Assembly (NCBI GenBank): GCA_015231665.1
Contig: JADGBD010000004.1
Location: forward strand, 1-10,952
Direction: 5' to 3'
Length of the DNA stretch: 10,952 nt
Source of the DNA: Gammaproteobacteria bacterium
GTDB lineage: Bacteria > Pseudomonadota > Gammaproteobacteria > Chromatiales > Chromatiaceae
In this document: positions 1 through 8,446 of the stretch, in pieces
Layout: each line of letters begins with the position of its first letter
How positions within the stretch are numbered: the first letter of the stretch is position 1
Program-made: the position numbers and the translations under genes
Notes under the pieces: generated by a model
The model's database searches: none
Told to the model about the DNA's origin: nothing
The model's input: the letters and a program-made list of their open reading frames with translations, nothing else

Positions 1-1
1 G

Positions 2-91
2 TGGCGGAGGGTCAGGGATTCGAACCCTGGAATGGGATTAACCATTGCCGGTTTTCAAGACCGGTGCATTCAACCGCTCTGCCAACCCTCC
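2..91 (-). tRNA. serT: tRNA-Ser (anticodon UGA)
   Basis: Read on the minus strand this is a complete 90-nt class II tRNA. The 7-bp acceptor stem pairs GGAGGGT (91-85) with ACCCTCC (12-6), followed by discriminator G and an encoded CCA (4-2). The T arm holds GGTTCGAATCC. The long variable arm pairs AATGG with CCATT (plus-strand 31-45), as expected for serine tRNA. The anticodon loop TTGAAAA carries anticodon TGA at 57-55, decoding UCA and other UCN codons. From known synteny, the UGA serine tRNA lies next to yccA in E. coli (serT) and, as I recall, in Pseudomonas; the same neighbour is here. serS lies 1.6 kb away on the same strand. Confidence 0.97.
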
Positions 92-188
92 GGGTGAGTG
101 TGCTTTGGCGGCTTAATCAGGCTGTAAGGATACTGAAATCGCTGCGGATACACCAGAGGCGGATGCCAAGGCCGGTGAAAAAGCCGTA

Positions 189-216
189 TTGAACTTTAGC
201 CTCAGACTTGTATCCT
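189..216 (+). promoter_or_regulatory. candidate sigma-70 promoter of yccA
   Basis: TTGAAC (189-194) and TATCCT (211-216) match the -35 and -10 consensus partially and are separated by 16 bp. The predicted transcription start would be about 40 bp before the yccA start codon at 266. The match is by eye only, but the element lies in the right place: a gap between divergent genes. Confidence 0.4.
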
Positions 217-265
217 ACCGGGAGAATCACCTTTTCCCTTCAATTCCATCAGGAGTGACGCAACG

Positions 266-937
266 ATGAATCGCTATGAAATGTCCATGGAGCGCTCTGT
301 AGCCTCCGTTGTTTCTACCAACAAGCTGATCAAGAACACCTACATGCTGCTGGCGGCCACGCTGCTGTTCAGTGCCGTCATGGCGGCGGTTTCGGTGGTG
401 GCGCAAATGCCCAGCTGGACCTATCTGGTGTCGGTGATCGGCGCCATGCTGCTGGGTATTTTCGTCCTGCCGCGCACCGCCAATTCCTCTGCCGGCCTGG
501 GTGTGATCTTTCTCATCACCGGCCTGATGGGCTTTGGCCTGGGCGCGGTGATCAGCCAGTATCTGTCCCTGCCCAATGGCCCGCAGATTGTCGGCACGGC
601 CTTTGGCGGCACCGGCATCATCTTCCTCGGATTGTCCGGCTATGCCCTGACCAGCAAGCGTGACTTCAGCTTCATGGGCGGCTTCCTCTTTGCAGGCATG
701 CTGGTGGTGGTGGTGGCCGCTCTGGCCAACATCTTCCTGGAAATGCCGGCCCTGAGCCTGGCCATCTCTGGCGTGGTCATTCTGCTGATGAGCGGTTTCA
801 TCCTGTTTGACACCAGCCGGATGGTCAACGGCGGCGAAACCAACTACCTGTTTGCCACCTACGGCCTTTATCTGACCATCTTTAATATTTTCATCAGCTT
901 GCTGCAGTTGCTCGGCATCATGGGTGGCGATGACTGA
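266..937 (+). CDS. yccA: YccA-like BAX inhibitor-1 family inner-membrane protein
   Basis: A 223-residue integral membrane protein (E. coli YccA has 219) with about seven hydrophobic segments, near residues 26-46, 51-69, 77-95, 108-126, 135-157, 162-181 and 197-217. Stretches typical of YccA can be read: LIKNTYMLL near 21, SGYALTSKRDFSFMGGFL near 124-141, ANIFLEMPALSLAIS near 154-168 and the family signature GGETNYLFAT near 189-198, with a conserved acidic residue in FDTSRM (181-186). In E. coli, YccA is a substrate and modulator of the FtsH protease and protects SecY from degradation; that role is transferred from the family. The start is supported by AGGAG at 251-255, 10 nt upstream. The gene is apparently monocistronic, with its own promoter and a terminator 23 bp after the stop. 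Confidence 0.93.
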   Translation: MNRYEMSMERSVASVVSTNKLIKNTYMLLAATLLFSAVMAAVSVVAQMPSWTYLVSVIGAMLLGIFVLPRTANSSAGLGVIFLITGLMGFGLGAVISQYLSLPNGPQIVGTAFGGTGIIFLGLSGYALTSKRDFSFMGGFLFAGMLVVVVAALANIFLEMPALSLAISGVVILLMSGFILFDTSRMVNGGETNYLFATYGLYLTIFNIFISLLQLLGIMGGDD

Positions 938-959
938 TCTGTCTCAGCCTGACTGACCG

Positions 960-985
960 AACCCCGGCCTCGTGCCGGGGTTTTT
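960..985 (+). terminator. rho-independent terminator of yccA
   Basis: A 9-bp stem (AACCCCGGC at 960-968 with GCCGGGGTT at 974-982), a 5-nt loop and a T-run continuing to 985 form a textbook intrinsic terminator 23 bp after the yccA stop codon. It separates yccA from the small gene at 1019. Confidence 0.92.
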
Positions 986-1018
986 GTTGCAGCGTTTTTT
1001 TATACAGGAGGAGAACCC

Positions 1019-1201
1019 ATGGACTTGTGGATGAAAATTGCCTCTGCTGGGCTGCTGATCATGCTGCTCTGGTTCCTTTACCCACGGGCAAAGGAGTGGC
1101 TGGAGCATGGCCCCAAGGCTCAGGCCGGCGACTGGCAGGCGGTACTGCTGCCCATTGGCCTGGTGATAGGCTTTGTCATGCTGCTGATTGCCATGGTTTA
1201 G
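1019..1201 (+). CDS. small two-helix membrane protein of unknown function
   Basis: A 60-residue protein I cannot assign to a named family. An excellent ribosome-binding site, AGGAGGAG at 1006-1013, lies 5 nt before the ATG, and a terminator follows the stop within 8 bp, so the frame is very likely translated. Two hydrophobic helices are visible, about residues 5-21 (IASAGLLIMLLWFL) and 40-59 (WQAVLLPIGLVIGFVMLLIAMV). They are joined by a charged, amphipathic loop containing RAKEWLEHGPKAQAGD, which gives a hairpin topology in the inner membrane. It lies between the yccA terminator and a bidirectional terminator, so it appears to be its own transcription unit, although I found no convincing promoter in the 35 bp before it. 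An overlapping frame from 1027 has no ribosome-binding site of its own and is a shadow. Confidence 0.82.
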   Translation: MDLWMKIASAGLLIMLLWFLYPRAKEWLEHGPKAQAGDWQAVLLPIGLVIGFVMLLIAMV

Positions 1202-1208
1202 CTAACAA

Positions 1209-1234
1209 AAAAAGCCCCCTTATGGGGGCTTTTT
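1209..1234. terminator. bidirectional intrinsic terminator
   Basis: AAAAAGCCCCC (1209-1219) pairs perfectly with GGGGGCTTTTT (1224-1234) across a 4-nt TTAT loop. It has an A-run on the left and a T-run on the right, so it works on both strands. It ends the plus-strand small membrane-protein gene (stop at 1201) and the converging minus-strand RNA-binding protein gene (stop at 1248). Confidence 0.93.
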
Positions 1235-1247
1235 CCGAGGAGTTGGC

Positions 1248-1535
1248 TTAGCGTCTAAAGCCGCCGCCACCGCCTCCGCGAGGGCTGTTTTCCCGCGGGC
1301 GGGCTTCGTTGACCCGCAGGGGTCTGCCGCCCATATCCTTACCGTTCATGGCTTCTATAGCCGTTTCTGCCGCTGACTTGTCATCCATCTCGACAAAGCC
1401 AAAACCCTTGGAGCGATTGGTATCACGATCCATGACCACTTTGGCCGAAGCCACATTGCCGAATTCAGTGAACATGTCACGCAACTGCTCGTCTCTTACG
1501 GAGTACGGCAGATTCCCTACATAAATATTAATCAT
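1248..1535 (-). CDS. RRM-domain glycine-tailed RNA-binding protein
   Basis: A 95-residue protein made of one RNA-recognition motif and a short glycine/arginine tail. RNP2 is IYVGNL at residues 4-9 and RNP1 is KGFGFVEM at 43-50, with the aromatic residues that stack on RNA present in both (Tyr5; Phe45 and Phe47). The tail from about 79 reads RPRENSPRGGGGGGFRR, like the glycine-rich single-RRM proteins of cyanobacteria and many Proteobacteria. Some of those are cold-induced or bind mRNA; the role here is not known. The start is set at MINIYVGNL because the RRM begins there. The frame stays open upstream to 1694, but that extension has no RRM-like character and would almost reach the serS stop. 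Upstream pairing is weak (AAGGG about 12 nt before the ATG). Last gene of the minus-strand block; it shares the terminator at 1209-1234. Confidence 0.9.
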   Translation of the reverse strand: MINIYVGNLPYSVRDEQLRDMFTEFGNVASAKVVMDRDTNRSKGFGFVEMDDKSAAETAIEAMNGKDMGGRPLRVNEARPRENSPRGGGGGGFRR

Positions 1536-1713
1536 AGCTTTAAAGACCCTTGGCGTTACACATTGATCACGGCAAACCAACCCAACGCCACAAGGCCATG
1601 CTACCGAAGGCCGCGACACCCCCGACCTTTGGCCATTATCCACGAAAGCCTTGCAGGAACAACGCAATTTTGTTTCGCGCAGTTGTTTTCCCACTCGATC
1701 TCTATTTGCCGGT
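1536..1713 (-). promoter_or_regulatory. leader region between serS and the RRM gene
   Basis: 178 bp lie between the serS stop and the RRM gene start, against 3-11 bp or overlaps at most other junctions of this block. I see no intrinsic terminator for serS here. A 7-bp inverted repeat, TGGCGTT (1551-1557) with AACGCCA (1584-1590), could fold in the transcript just before the RRM start codon. The gap probably holds the RRM gene's own promoter and a long 5' leader, but I cannot point to clear -35 and -10 boxes. Confidence 0.3.
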
Positions 1714-3304
<1,591 letters not shown>

Positions 3305-3308
<4 letters not shown>

Positions 3309-3679
3309 AGCTGCCTCCCGAGCAAAAGACCGACCCAGGCAGCCAGCAGACAGAGCAGCACGCTCAGCAGCACATTGGCCAGGGCCTTGAGATAGGCTGC
3401 CTGCTCGATCAGGTTGTAGGTCTCCATGGAAAAGGTGGAGAAAGTGGTAAAGGCGCCCAGCAGGCCAATGAGCAGGGCGGCGCGCAACTCAGGGGCAGCA
3501 GCAAAGCGCTCGTTGAGCAGGATGACCAGCAGGCCCATGAGAAAGGAGCCAATCAGGTTCACCGCCAGGGTGCCATAGGGAAACCCCCGCCCCAGCAACT
3601 GATGCACGCCATTGGAGACCCAGAAGCGCAGCAGTGCGCCGAGGGCGCCACCGGCGGCAATGGCGAGGGCTTGGGTCAT
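3305..3679 (-). CDS. crcB: CrcB/FluC fluoride channel
   Basis: A 124-residue membrane protein with four hydrophobic helices, the size of Fluc channels (E. coli CrcB has 127), which assemble as antiparallel dual-topology dimers and export fluoride. Family motifs are clear: GGALGALLRFW at 10-20, GTLAVNLIGSFLMG at 36-49 with the conserved pore asparagine (Asn41), and GAFTTFSTFSMET at 75-87 with the phenylalanines that line the pore and the central sodium-site region. The chosen ATG has GGAG seven nt upstream. The open frame extends 40 codons further, but that part is a translation of the upstream TTTGCG repeats and is not credible. It is 135 bp downstream of rarA. I see no fluoride riboswitch upstream. 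Confidence 0.95.
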
Positions 3680-3730
3680 GTTGTTGCTCCCGCACGCGCC
3701 AGGATGACCGATCGACAAACCCCACTGCCG

Positions 3731-3836
3731 GATCGCAAAGCACGCAAAGACCACGCAAAGTACGCAAAGATACAAAACCGTCCCTTTGCCGCAGGGCATT
3801 GCAAGGATTTGCGTTTATTCCCGTTCATTGGCGGAC
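3731..3836. repeat. TTTGCG-rich palindromic repeat element, copy 1
   Basis: On the plus strand the left end has four CGCAAAG units at 3734-3740, 3743-3749, 3754-3760 and 3763-3769 (spacings 9, 11, 9). The right end, 3809-3836, carries the opposite orientation (TTTGCG/CGTTCATTGGCGGAC). It agrees at 25 of 28 positions with 5907-5934, the right end of the second copy. Between the ends is a small bulged hairpin, CCTTTGC with GCAAGG, near 3784-3806. The element fills most of the rarA-crcB gap and reaches into the rarA coding sequence. The left end is only loosely related to the left end of the second copy, so the element boundary there is approximate. Confidence 0.6.
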
Positions 3837-5161
3837 TCTTTACGACTCTGCTCATCCAGCGCACGCAAATGCGCCAGTTTCTCGCGGATCTTGATCTCCA
3901 GGCCGCGGTTGACCGGTTGGTAGTAGCTGGGTTCGCCATGGCCATCGGGGAAGTAGCATTCGCCGGCGGCGTAGGCCTCGGGTTCGTCGTGAGCGTAGCG
4001 GTAAGCCTTACCGTAGCCCAGCTGCTTCATCAGCTTGGTCGGGGCGTTGCGCAGGTGCACCGGCACCTCCAGGCTGCCGGAGGCGCGGGCATCGGCCATA
4101 GCCGCTTTAAAAGCCATATAGACGGCGTTGCTCTTGGCGGCGCAGGCCATATAGACCACCGCCTGGGCTATGGCCAGCTGGCCTTCCGGGCTGCCTAGGC
4201 GCTCTTGCACATCCCAGGCGCTGAGGGCTATTTCCAGGGCGCGGGGGTCGGCGTTGCCTATGTCCTCGCTGGCCATGCGCACCACCCGGCGGGCGATGTA
4301 GAGAGGGTCGCAGCCGCCATCAAGCATGCGGCATAGCCAGTAGAGGGCGCCGTCCGGCGATGAACCGCGCACCGCCTTGTGCAGGGCGGAGATCTGGTCG
4401 TAGAACAGGTCGCCGCCCTTGTCGAAGCGGCGCAGCTGGCCCGAGACCACCTCATGCAAAACGGCATCGCTGAGCTGGTCGCCCTCGCACAGATCGGCGC
4501 TGATCTCCAGCAGGTTCAGCGCCCGGCGGGCATCGCCATCGGCGGCCTCGGCGAGAAGTTTTAGCTGTTCCGGGGTCAGCTGCAGCCGGCTGCTGGCGAG
4601 ACCCCGGGGGTCATCCAGGGCGTTGCGCAGAATCTGCGCCAGGGTGTCGGCACTCAGCGTCTTGAGTGTATAGACCCGGGCGCGGGACAGCAGGGCGTTG
4701 TTCAGCTCGAACGAGGGGTTCTCGGTGGTGGCGCCGACGAACACCAGGGTGCCGTCCTCGACATGGGGCAGAAAGGCATCCTGCTGGGCCTTGTTGAAAC
4801 GGTGCACCTCGTCGATGAACAGCACGGTGCGGCGCTGGCTGAACTGGCGCGTCTCGCGGGCCTGCTCCACCGCCTGACGAATCTCCTTGACCCCGGCGAG
4901 TACCGCCGAGAGGCTGAGGAAGGCGGCATTGCACTGCTGGGCGATGATGTGCGCCAGGGTGGTCTTGCCGGTGCCCGGTGGGCCCCAGAAGATCATCGAA
5001 TGCAGGCGGCCGGATTCGATCGCCTGGCGCAGAGGCTTGTCGGCGCCGAGCAGGTGCTCCTGACCGACGAACTGCGCCAGACAGTCTGGCCGCATGCGGT
5101 CGGCCAGGGGACGATCGGGCAGTGACTGATCGGCAAACAGATCGCCTTCCAGCGACGCCAC
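3815..5161 (-). CDS. rarA: RarA (MgsA) replication-associated recombination AAA+ ATPase
   Basis: A 448-residue protein (E. coli RarA has 447) of the clamp-loader-like AAA+ group (WRNIP1/Mgs1 family) that acts at stalled replication forks and interacts with SSB. It shows Walker A GPPGTGKT at 60-67, Walker [10 protein letters not shown] at 114-122, sensor 1 [10 protein letters not shown] at 143-152, arginine finger region LLSRARVY at 157-164 and sensor 2 DGDARRALN near 208-216. The C-terminal MgsA tetramerisation region has [10 protein letters not shown], the conserved [14 protein letters not shown] and [17 protein letters not shown]. The start codon is GTG at 5161. GAGGAG, lying in the last codons of lolA, sits 6 nt before it, so translation is probably coupled to lolA (3-nt gap). 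The final residues SANERE and the TAA stop lie inside an intergenic repeat. Confidence 0.97.
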   Translation of the reverse strand: MASLEGDLFADQSLPDRPLADRMRPDCLAQFVGQEHLLGADKPLRQAIESGRLHSMIFWGPPGTGKTTLAHIIAQQCNAAFLSLSAVLAGVKEIRQAVEQARETRQFSQRRTVLFIDEVHRFNKAQQDAFLPHVEDGTLVFVGATTENPSFELNNALLSRARVYTLKTLSADTLAQILRNALDDPRGLASSRLQLTPEQLKLLAEAADGDARRALNLLEISADLCEGDQLSDAVLHEVVSGQLRRFDKGGDLFYDQISALHKAVRGSSPDGALYWLCRMLDGGCDPLYIARRVVRMASEDIGNADPRALEIALSAWDVQERLGSPEGQLAIAQAVVYMACAAKSNAVYMAFKAAMADARASGSLEVPVHLRNAPTKLMKQLGYGKAYRYAHDEPEAYAAGECYFPDGHGEPSYYQPVNRGLEIKIREKLAHLRALDEQSRKESANERE

Positions 5162-5164
5162 CGC

Positions 5165-5779
5165 TTACTCCTCGGATTTGTCGTCGATCAGATCAACGCC
5201 CTTGGGCGGTTCAAAGATGAAAAAATCCCAAGGGATTTCCGGGTTGCGCTTGATCTTGGCAAATTCGATCTCGGTGGTCTGGCCGAGCTTATCGACAATA
5301 TCCATGCGCGCCAGTTGCTTGGCGCGCAGGGCGACCTTGATGTAGTCGTACTGGCTGTCCTTGTCCCGCGGCACCAGCTTGACCCAGCTGAGATCGCCCT
5401 GCCCAGGCAGAGCGGTGATGACGAAGGTCTGCTCCACCGGCACATCGCCGGTGAGCACCTGCGCCGGGGTGCCGGAGACGGCCTTTTTCTGCGGCTGGCG
5501 CGAGGCCTGCTCCAGCTCCTTGTCATACACCCAGACGTGAAAGCCATCGGCCAGCACCATGTGCGGATGGGGCTTGAGGTAATCCCAGCGGAAGCGAGTG
5601 GGGCGTTTCAGGGTGAGCACACCGCTTTCGCGCTGCTCCTTGCTGCCCTGACGCACGGTCTGAACAAAATCCGCCTGGAAGGTGGTCAGCCCGGCGATGA
5701 ATGCCTTGAGATCAGCAATGCTGTCGGCCTGAGCCGGCAGGCTGGCAAGGAAGATGAACAGGAAGGTCAGGCCACGCAT
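5165..5779 (-). CDS. lolA: LolA outer-membrane lipoprotein carrier, periplasmic
   Basis: A 204-residue precursor (E. coli LolA has 203) that ferries lipoproteins through the periplasm from the LolCDE complex to the outer-membrane receptor LolB. A short signal peptide, MRGLTFLFIFLASLPAQA, is followed by a type I cleavage site AQA|DS after residue 18. The mature protein has the LolA pattern: LTTFQADFVQTV, SGVLTLKRPTRFRWDY, a Trp-containing VWVYDKELEQA strand, and the C-terminal KIKRNPEIPWDFFIFEPPKGVDLID, where the family ends in a similar strand and 'GVDvi' turn. The start was chosen for the signal peptide and GAGGA about 7 nt upstream; an upstream in-frame ATG at 5815 would add a charged stretch before the signal peptide and lies inside the repeat element. 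It is followed by rarA with a 3-nt gap. Confidence 0.95.
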   Translation of the reverse strand: MRGLTFLFIFLASLPAQADSIADLKAFIAGLTTFQADFVQTVRQGSKEQRESGVLTLKRPTRFRWDYLKPHPHMVLADGFHVWVYDKELEQASRQPQKKAVSGTPAQVLTGDVPVEQTFVITALPGQGDLSWVKLVPRDKDSQYDYIKVALRAKQLARMDIVDKLGQTTEIEFAKIKRNPEIPWDFFIFEPPKGVDLIDDKSEE

Positions 5780-5807
5780 GCTTTGTCCTCGGGAAACCCA
5801 GAATGAA

Positions 5808-5934
5808 GTCCGCAAATGAACGCCAAGGTTACAGATGAAGACTGAACAGCTGTCTGCATCTGCAACATTGGGATAGACAGCGCATTATCCCAGACTACTA
5901 CTCATCTTGCGTTTATTTGCGTTCATTTGCGGAC
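5808..5934. repeat. palindromic repeat element with 16-bp perfect inverted ends, copy 2
   Basis: The ends GTCCGCAAATGAACGC (5808-5823) and GCGTTCATTTGCGGAC (5919-5934) are exact reverse complements separated by 95 bp. The right end continues inward with further TTTGCG/TTTATT units to 5907. Inside are two more foldable pieces. The first is CAGATG-a-AGAC (5832-5842) pairing with GTCT-g-CATCTG (5852-5862). The second is TGGGATA (5869-5875) pairing with TATCCCA (5886-5892). An alternative pairing is GCTGTC (5849-5854) with GACAGC (5876-5881). The 127-bp unit occupies most of the ftsK-lolA gap, starting 7 bp after the ftsK stop and ending 28 bp before the lolA start, so any transcript from ftsK into lolA carries it. 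Confidence 0.75.
5884..5892 (-). promoter_or_regulatory. possible extended -10 promoter for lolA
   Basis: On the minus strand TGG-GATAAT (5892-5884) resembles an extended -10 box, about 105 bp before the lolA start. The hexamer 17 bp upstream (ACGCAA) is a poor -35. It sits inside the right arm of an inner hairpin of the repeat element, so it may be coincidental. If it is real, lolA-rarA could be transcribed independently of ftsK. Confidence 0.25.
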
Positions 5935-5941
5935 CCAAACT

Positions 5942-8446
5942 TTAATCTTCATAGGCCGGCGGCGCCAGCACCTGGCGGTTGCCGTTGTGCTCCGGCGCCG
6001 AGACCAGGCCTACCCGCTCCATTTCTTCAATCAAACGGGCGGCGCGGTTATAACCGATTTTCAGCTTGCGCTGCACGCTGGAAATGGAGGCGCGGCGGCT
6101 CTGGATGACGAACTCCACCGCCTCATCATATAGCGGATCGGCATCTTCCAGGTCCACCCCGGCGGCATCAGCGGATAGACCGGGGATCATCTCGCTGGGT
6201 TCCTGCAGAATCTCGTCCAGATAATTGGGCGCGCCGGTCTGCTTGAGGAAGTCCACCACCCGATGCACCTCGGGGTCATCGACAAAGGCGCCATGCACCC
6301 GCTGCACCACGCTGCCGCCCGGGGCCAGATAGAGTCCATCGCCGTGGCCGAGTAGGTTTTCCGCGCCCATCTGATCGAGAATGGTGCGCGAGTCGATGCG
6401 CGAGGAGACCTGGAAGGACAGGCGAGTGGGGATATTCGCCTTGATCAGACCGGTGATGACGTCCACCGAAGGCCGCTGGGTAGCCAGCAGCAGATGGATG
6501 CCGGCGGCGCGGGCCTTCTGCGCCAGACGGGCGATGAGCTCTTCCACCTTCTTGCCCACCACCATCATCATGTCTGCTAGCTCGTCGATCACCACGACGA
6601 TGTAGGGCATCTTCTCCAGGGTCGGCACGCCATCCACGTCCAGGGCCATGGCCGGGTTGAAGAAGGGATCGGGAATCGGCTCGCCAGCAGCAATGGCATC
6701 GCCCACCTTGCGGTTGTACCCCTTGATGTTGCGCACCCCTTGCGAGGCCATCAGCTTGTAGCGCCGCTCCATCTCCGCCACACACCAGCGCAGGGCGTTG
6801 GCTGCCTCCTTCATGTCGGTGACCACCGGCGTGAGCAGGTGGGGAATACCCTCATACACCGACAGCTCCAGCATCTTGGGGTCCACCATGATCAGGCGCA
6901 CCTCTTCCGGCGAGGCCTTGTAGAGCAGGCTGAGGATCATGGCGTTGATCGCCACCGACTTGCCCGAGCCGGTGGTTCCGGCGATCAGGCCATGGGGCAT
7001 CTTCGCCAGATCCGCCACCACCGGCTCGCCACCGATGTCCTTGCCGAGTGAAAGGGTGAGCAGGGATTCGGAGTCCTGATAGGCGCGGGAACTCATGATT
7101 TCGCGCAGATAGACAGTCTCGCGCTGTTCGTTGGGGATCTCCAGACCGATGGTGGTCTTGCCGGGAATCACCTCCACCACCCGCACCCGACTGGTGGACA
7201 GGGAGCGGGCCAGGTCATTGGACAGGCCGGAGACCTTGCTCGCCTTGGTGCCGGGAGCAAGCATCAGCTCGAACAGGGTAACCACGGGGCCGGGATGCAC
7301 CTCCACCACCTCGACCTTGATGCCGAAATCCGCCAGCTTTTCTTCCACCTGACGGGACATCTCGATCAGCGCTTCCCTGCTGTAACCACCGATGCGCGGC
7401 GCCGGCTTGTCGAGCAAATCCAGCGGCGGCAGGCCGCTCTTGGTGATGGGGCGAGTAACGCTCTGCAGGGGCCGGCGCTGGGTTCGGGTCTGGCCCTCGC
7501 CGCTGATGCTTTGCTTCATCATGCGTACAAAGGAGGCGGTAGTGGCCAGCCCGGGCAGGTCTTCCACCGGCACGCTACAGCTATCGGCGCGCTCATTCAC
7601 CACCAGCTTCTGTGGCTCCACCCGTTTCTGTGGCCCCGTGGCCCTGAGGGTCGGTTCGATCCGCTCCTCAACAAACTCCGCGACCAATTCCGGACTGAAC
7701 TCCAGGGTCGGCTCCTGCATCTTGTGGGGCTCGTCGTCCTCCTTTTCGAGAGACACGCGCACCTTGGGCAAATTCGGCAGCTTGATGTCGGGCAGCGACA
7801 AACTCGGCAAACGCCAGTCCAGCTTGGCCAGCAAATAGAGCACACCACTGCCCAGAGATTCCATCAGAGCAACCCAGGAAAGCCCGGTAAACAGGGTCAC
7901 ACCAAGCAGAAACAAGCCCAGCATCAGGATCGAACCGCCCACTGAGCTCAGCTGGGAGACCGCCAGAGAGGCCGCCAGACTACCGAGAATACCGCCGCCG
8001 CCCATGGGCAAATCCAGCGCCATCCCCTGCATCTGCATGCTGGTGAAGGCCGCCGCAGTGACCAGGCCCAGCACCAGGCCACCCCAGCGCATCAAATTGA
8101 AGCTCAGGCTGTTCACCACCGACTCGCTCATGGGCTTGCGGAAATAGTCCCAACCCAGCCAAAACAGCACCATTGGCAGCAGGTAAGCGGCAAAACCCAG
8201 CAGATAGAGACTGACATCAGCGCCCCAAGCGCCCAGATGTCCCGCCAGATTGCTCACCGGGCCGGTATGGCCGGTAAAGGACCAGCCCGGATCAGCCGGC
8301 GAATAGCTCAGCAAGGCCAGCAAAGAAAGCAAGGCCGCGGCCAGACTCAACAACAAAACCGCCTCCTTGAACCGCCGATTCATGAACAGAATCAGGGTGG
8401 GAAGAAGCGGCCGCTGTGATTGCAAGACGTTTGTAAGCATATTCAT
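5942..8446 (-). CDS. ftsK: FtsK DNA translocase, cell division and chromosome segregation
   Basis: An 834-residue septal DNA translocase that pumps the chromosome terminus toward dif and activates XerCD recombination. The N-terminal membrane domain has four or five hydrophobic segments, near 27-48, 75-98, 118-135, 150-166 and 168-190. A linker of about 150 residues (roughly 212-350) follows, far shorter than the repeat-rich linker of E. coli FtsK (1329 residues total) but like Pseudomonas. The motor shows Walker A GTTGSGKS at 490-497, [18 protein letters not shown] at 521-538, Walker [12 protein letters not shown] at 617-627 and [15 protein letters not shown] at 652-666. The C-terminal gamma winged helix (about 772-827) contains [28 protein letters not shown], the KOPS-reading module. 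The first ATG was chosen because relatives have about 20 residues before the first helix; no start has a strong ribosome-binding site, and Met22 is an alternative. Confidence 0.97.
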   Translation of the reverse strand: MNMLTNVLQSQRPLLPTLILFMNRRFKEAVLLLSLAAALLSLLALLSYSPADPGWSFTGHTGPVSNLAGHLGAWGADVSLYLLGFAAYLLPMVLFWLGWDYFRKPMSESVVNSLSFNLMRWGGLVLGLVTAAAFTSMQMQGMALDLPMGGGGILGSLAASLAVSQLSSVGGSILMLGLFLLGVTLFTGLSWVALMESLGSGVLYLLAKLDWRLPSLSLPDIKLPNLPKVRVSLEKEDDEPHKMQEPTLEFSPELVAEFVEERIEPTLRATGPQKRVEPQKLVVNERADSCSVPVEDLPGLATTASFVRMMKQSISGEGQTRTQRRPLQSVTRPITKSGLPPLDLLDKPAPRIGGYSREALIEMSRQVEEKLADFGIKVEVVEVHPGPVVTLFELMLAPGTKASKVSGLSNDLARSLSTSRVRVVEVIPGKTTIGLEIPNEQRETVYLREIMSSRAYQDSESLLTLSLGKDIGGEPVVADLAKMPHGLIAGTTGSGKSVAINAMILSLLYKASPEEVRLIMVDPKMLELSVYEGIPHLLTPVVTDMKEAANALRWCVAEMERRYKLMASQGVRNIKGYNRKVGDAIAAGEPIPDPFFNPAMALDVDGVPTLEKMPYIVVVIDELADMMMVVGKKVEELIARLAQKARAAGIHLLLATQRPSVDVITGLIKANIPTRLSFQVSSRIDSRTILDQMGAENLLGHGDGLYLAPGGSVVQRVHGAFVDDPEVHRVVDFLKQTGAPNYLDEILQEPSEMIPGLSADAAGVDLEDADPLYDEAVEFVIQSRRASISSVQRKLKIGYNRAARLIEEMERVGLVSAPEHNGNRQVLAPPAYED

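Noticed and set aside
1..192. Plus-strand 63-codon open frame
   Set aside because: It is read through the antisense of the tRNA-Ser gene and has no ribosome-binding site inside the window.
1536..1694. N-terminal extension of the RRM protein (53 extra codons)
   Set aside because: The extension is Cys/Arg-rich with no family resemblance. The RRM starts at MINIYVGNL, the normal N-terminus for this small family.
3734..3769. CRISPR-like array
   Set aside because: The repeat unit is only 7 bp and the intervals are 2-4 bp, which is not a CRISPR repeat-spacer structure, and no cas genes are present.
3680..3799. 40-codon N-terminal extension of CrcB
   Set aside because: It is a translation of the TTTGCG repeat array. 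The internal ATG at 3679 has a good ribosome-binding site and gives the standard Fluc length.
3680..3814. Fluoride riboswitch before crcB
   Set aside because: I looked on the minus strand for the conserved fluoride-aptamer pattern (GGCGAUGG...UAAUAUUAAUUAAGC-like core) and found none; the space is taken up by TTTGCG repeats.
5398..5405. KOPS sites (GGGNAGGG) for FtsK on the minus strand, here and at 10932-10939
   Set aside because: Both matches are on the same strand as ftsK, but one or two hits are expected by chance in 11 kb, so no polarity can be claimed from this window.
5808..5934. ERIC sequence
   Set aside because: The length (127 bp) and palindromic layout resemble ERIC, but the ends (GTCCGCAAATGAACGC) and the interior do not match the ERIC consensus I know.
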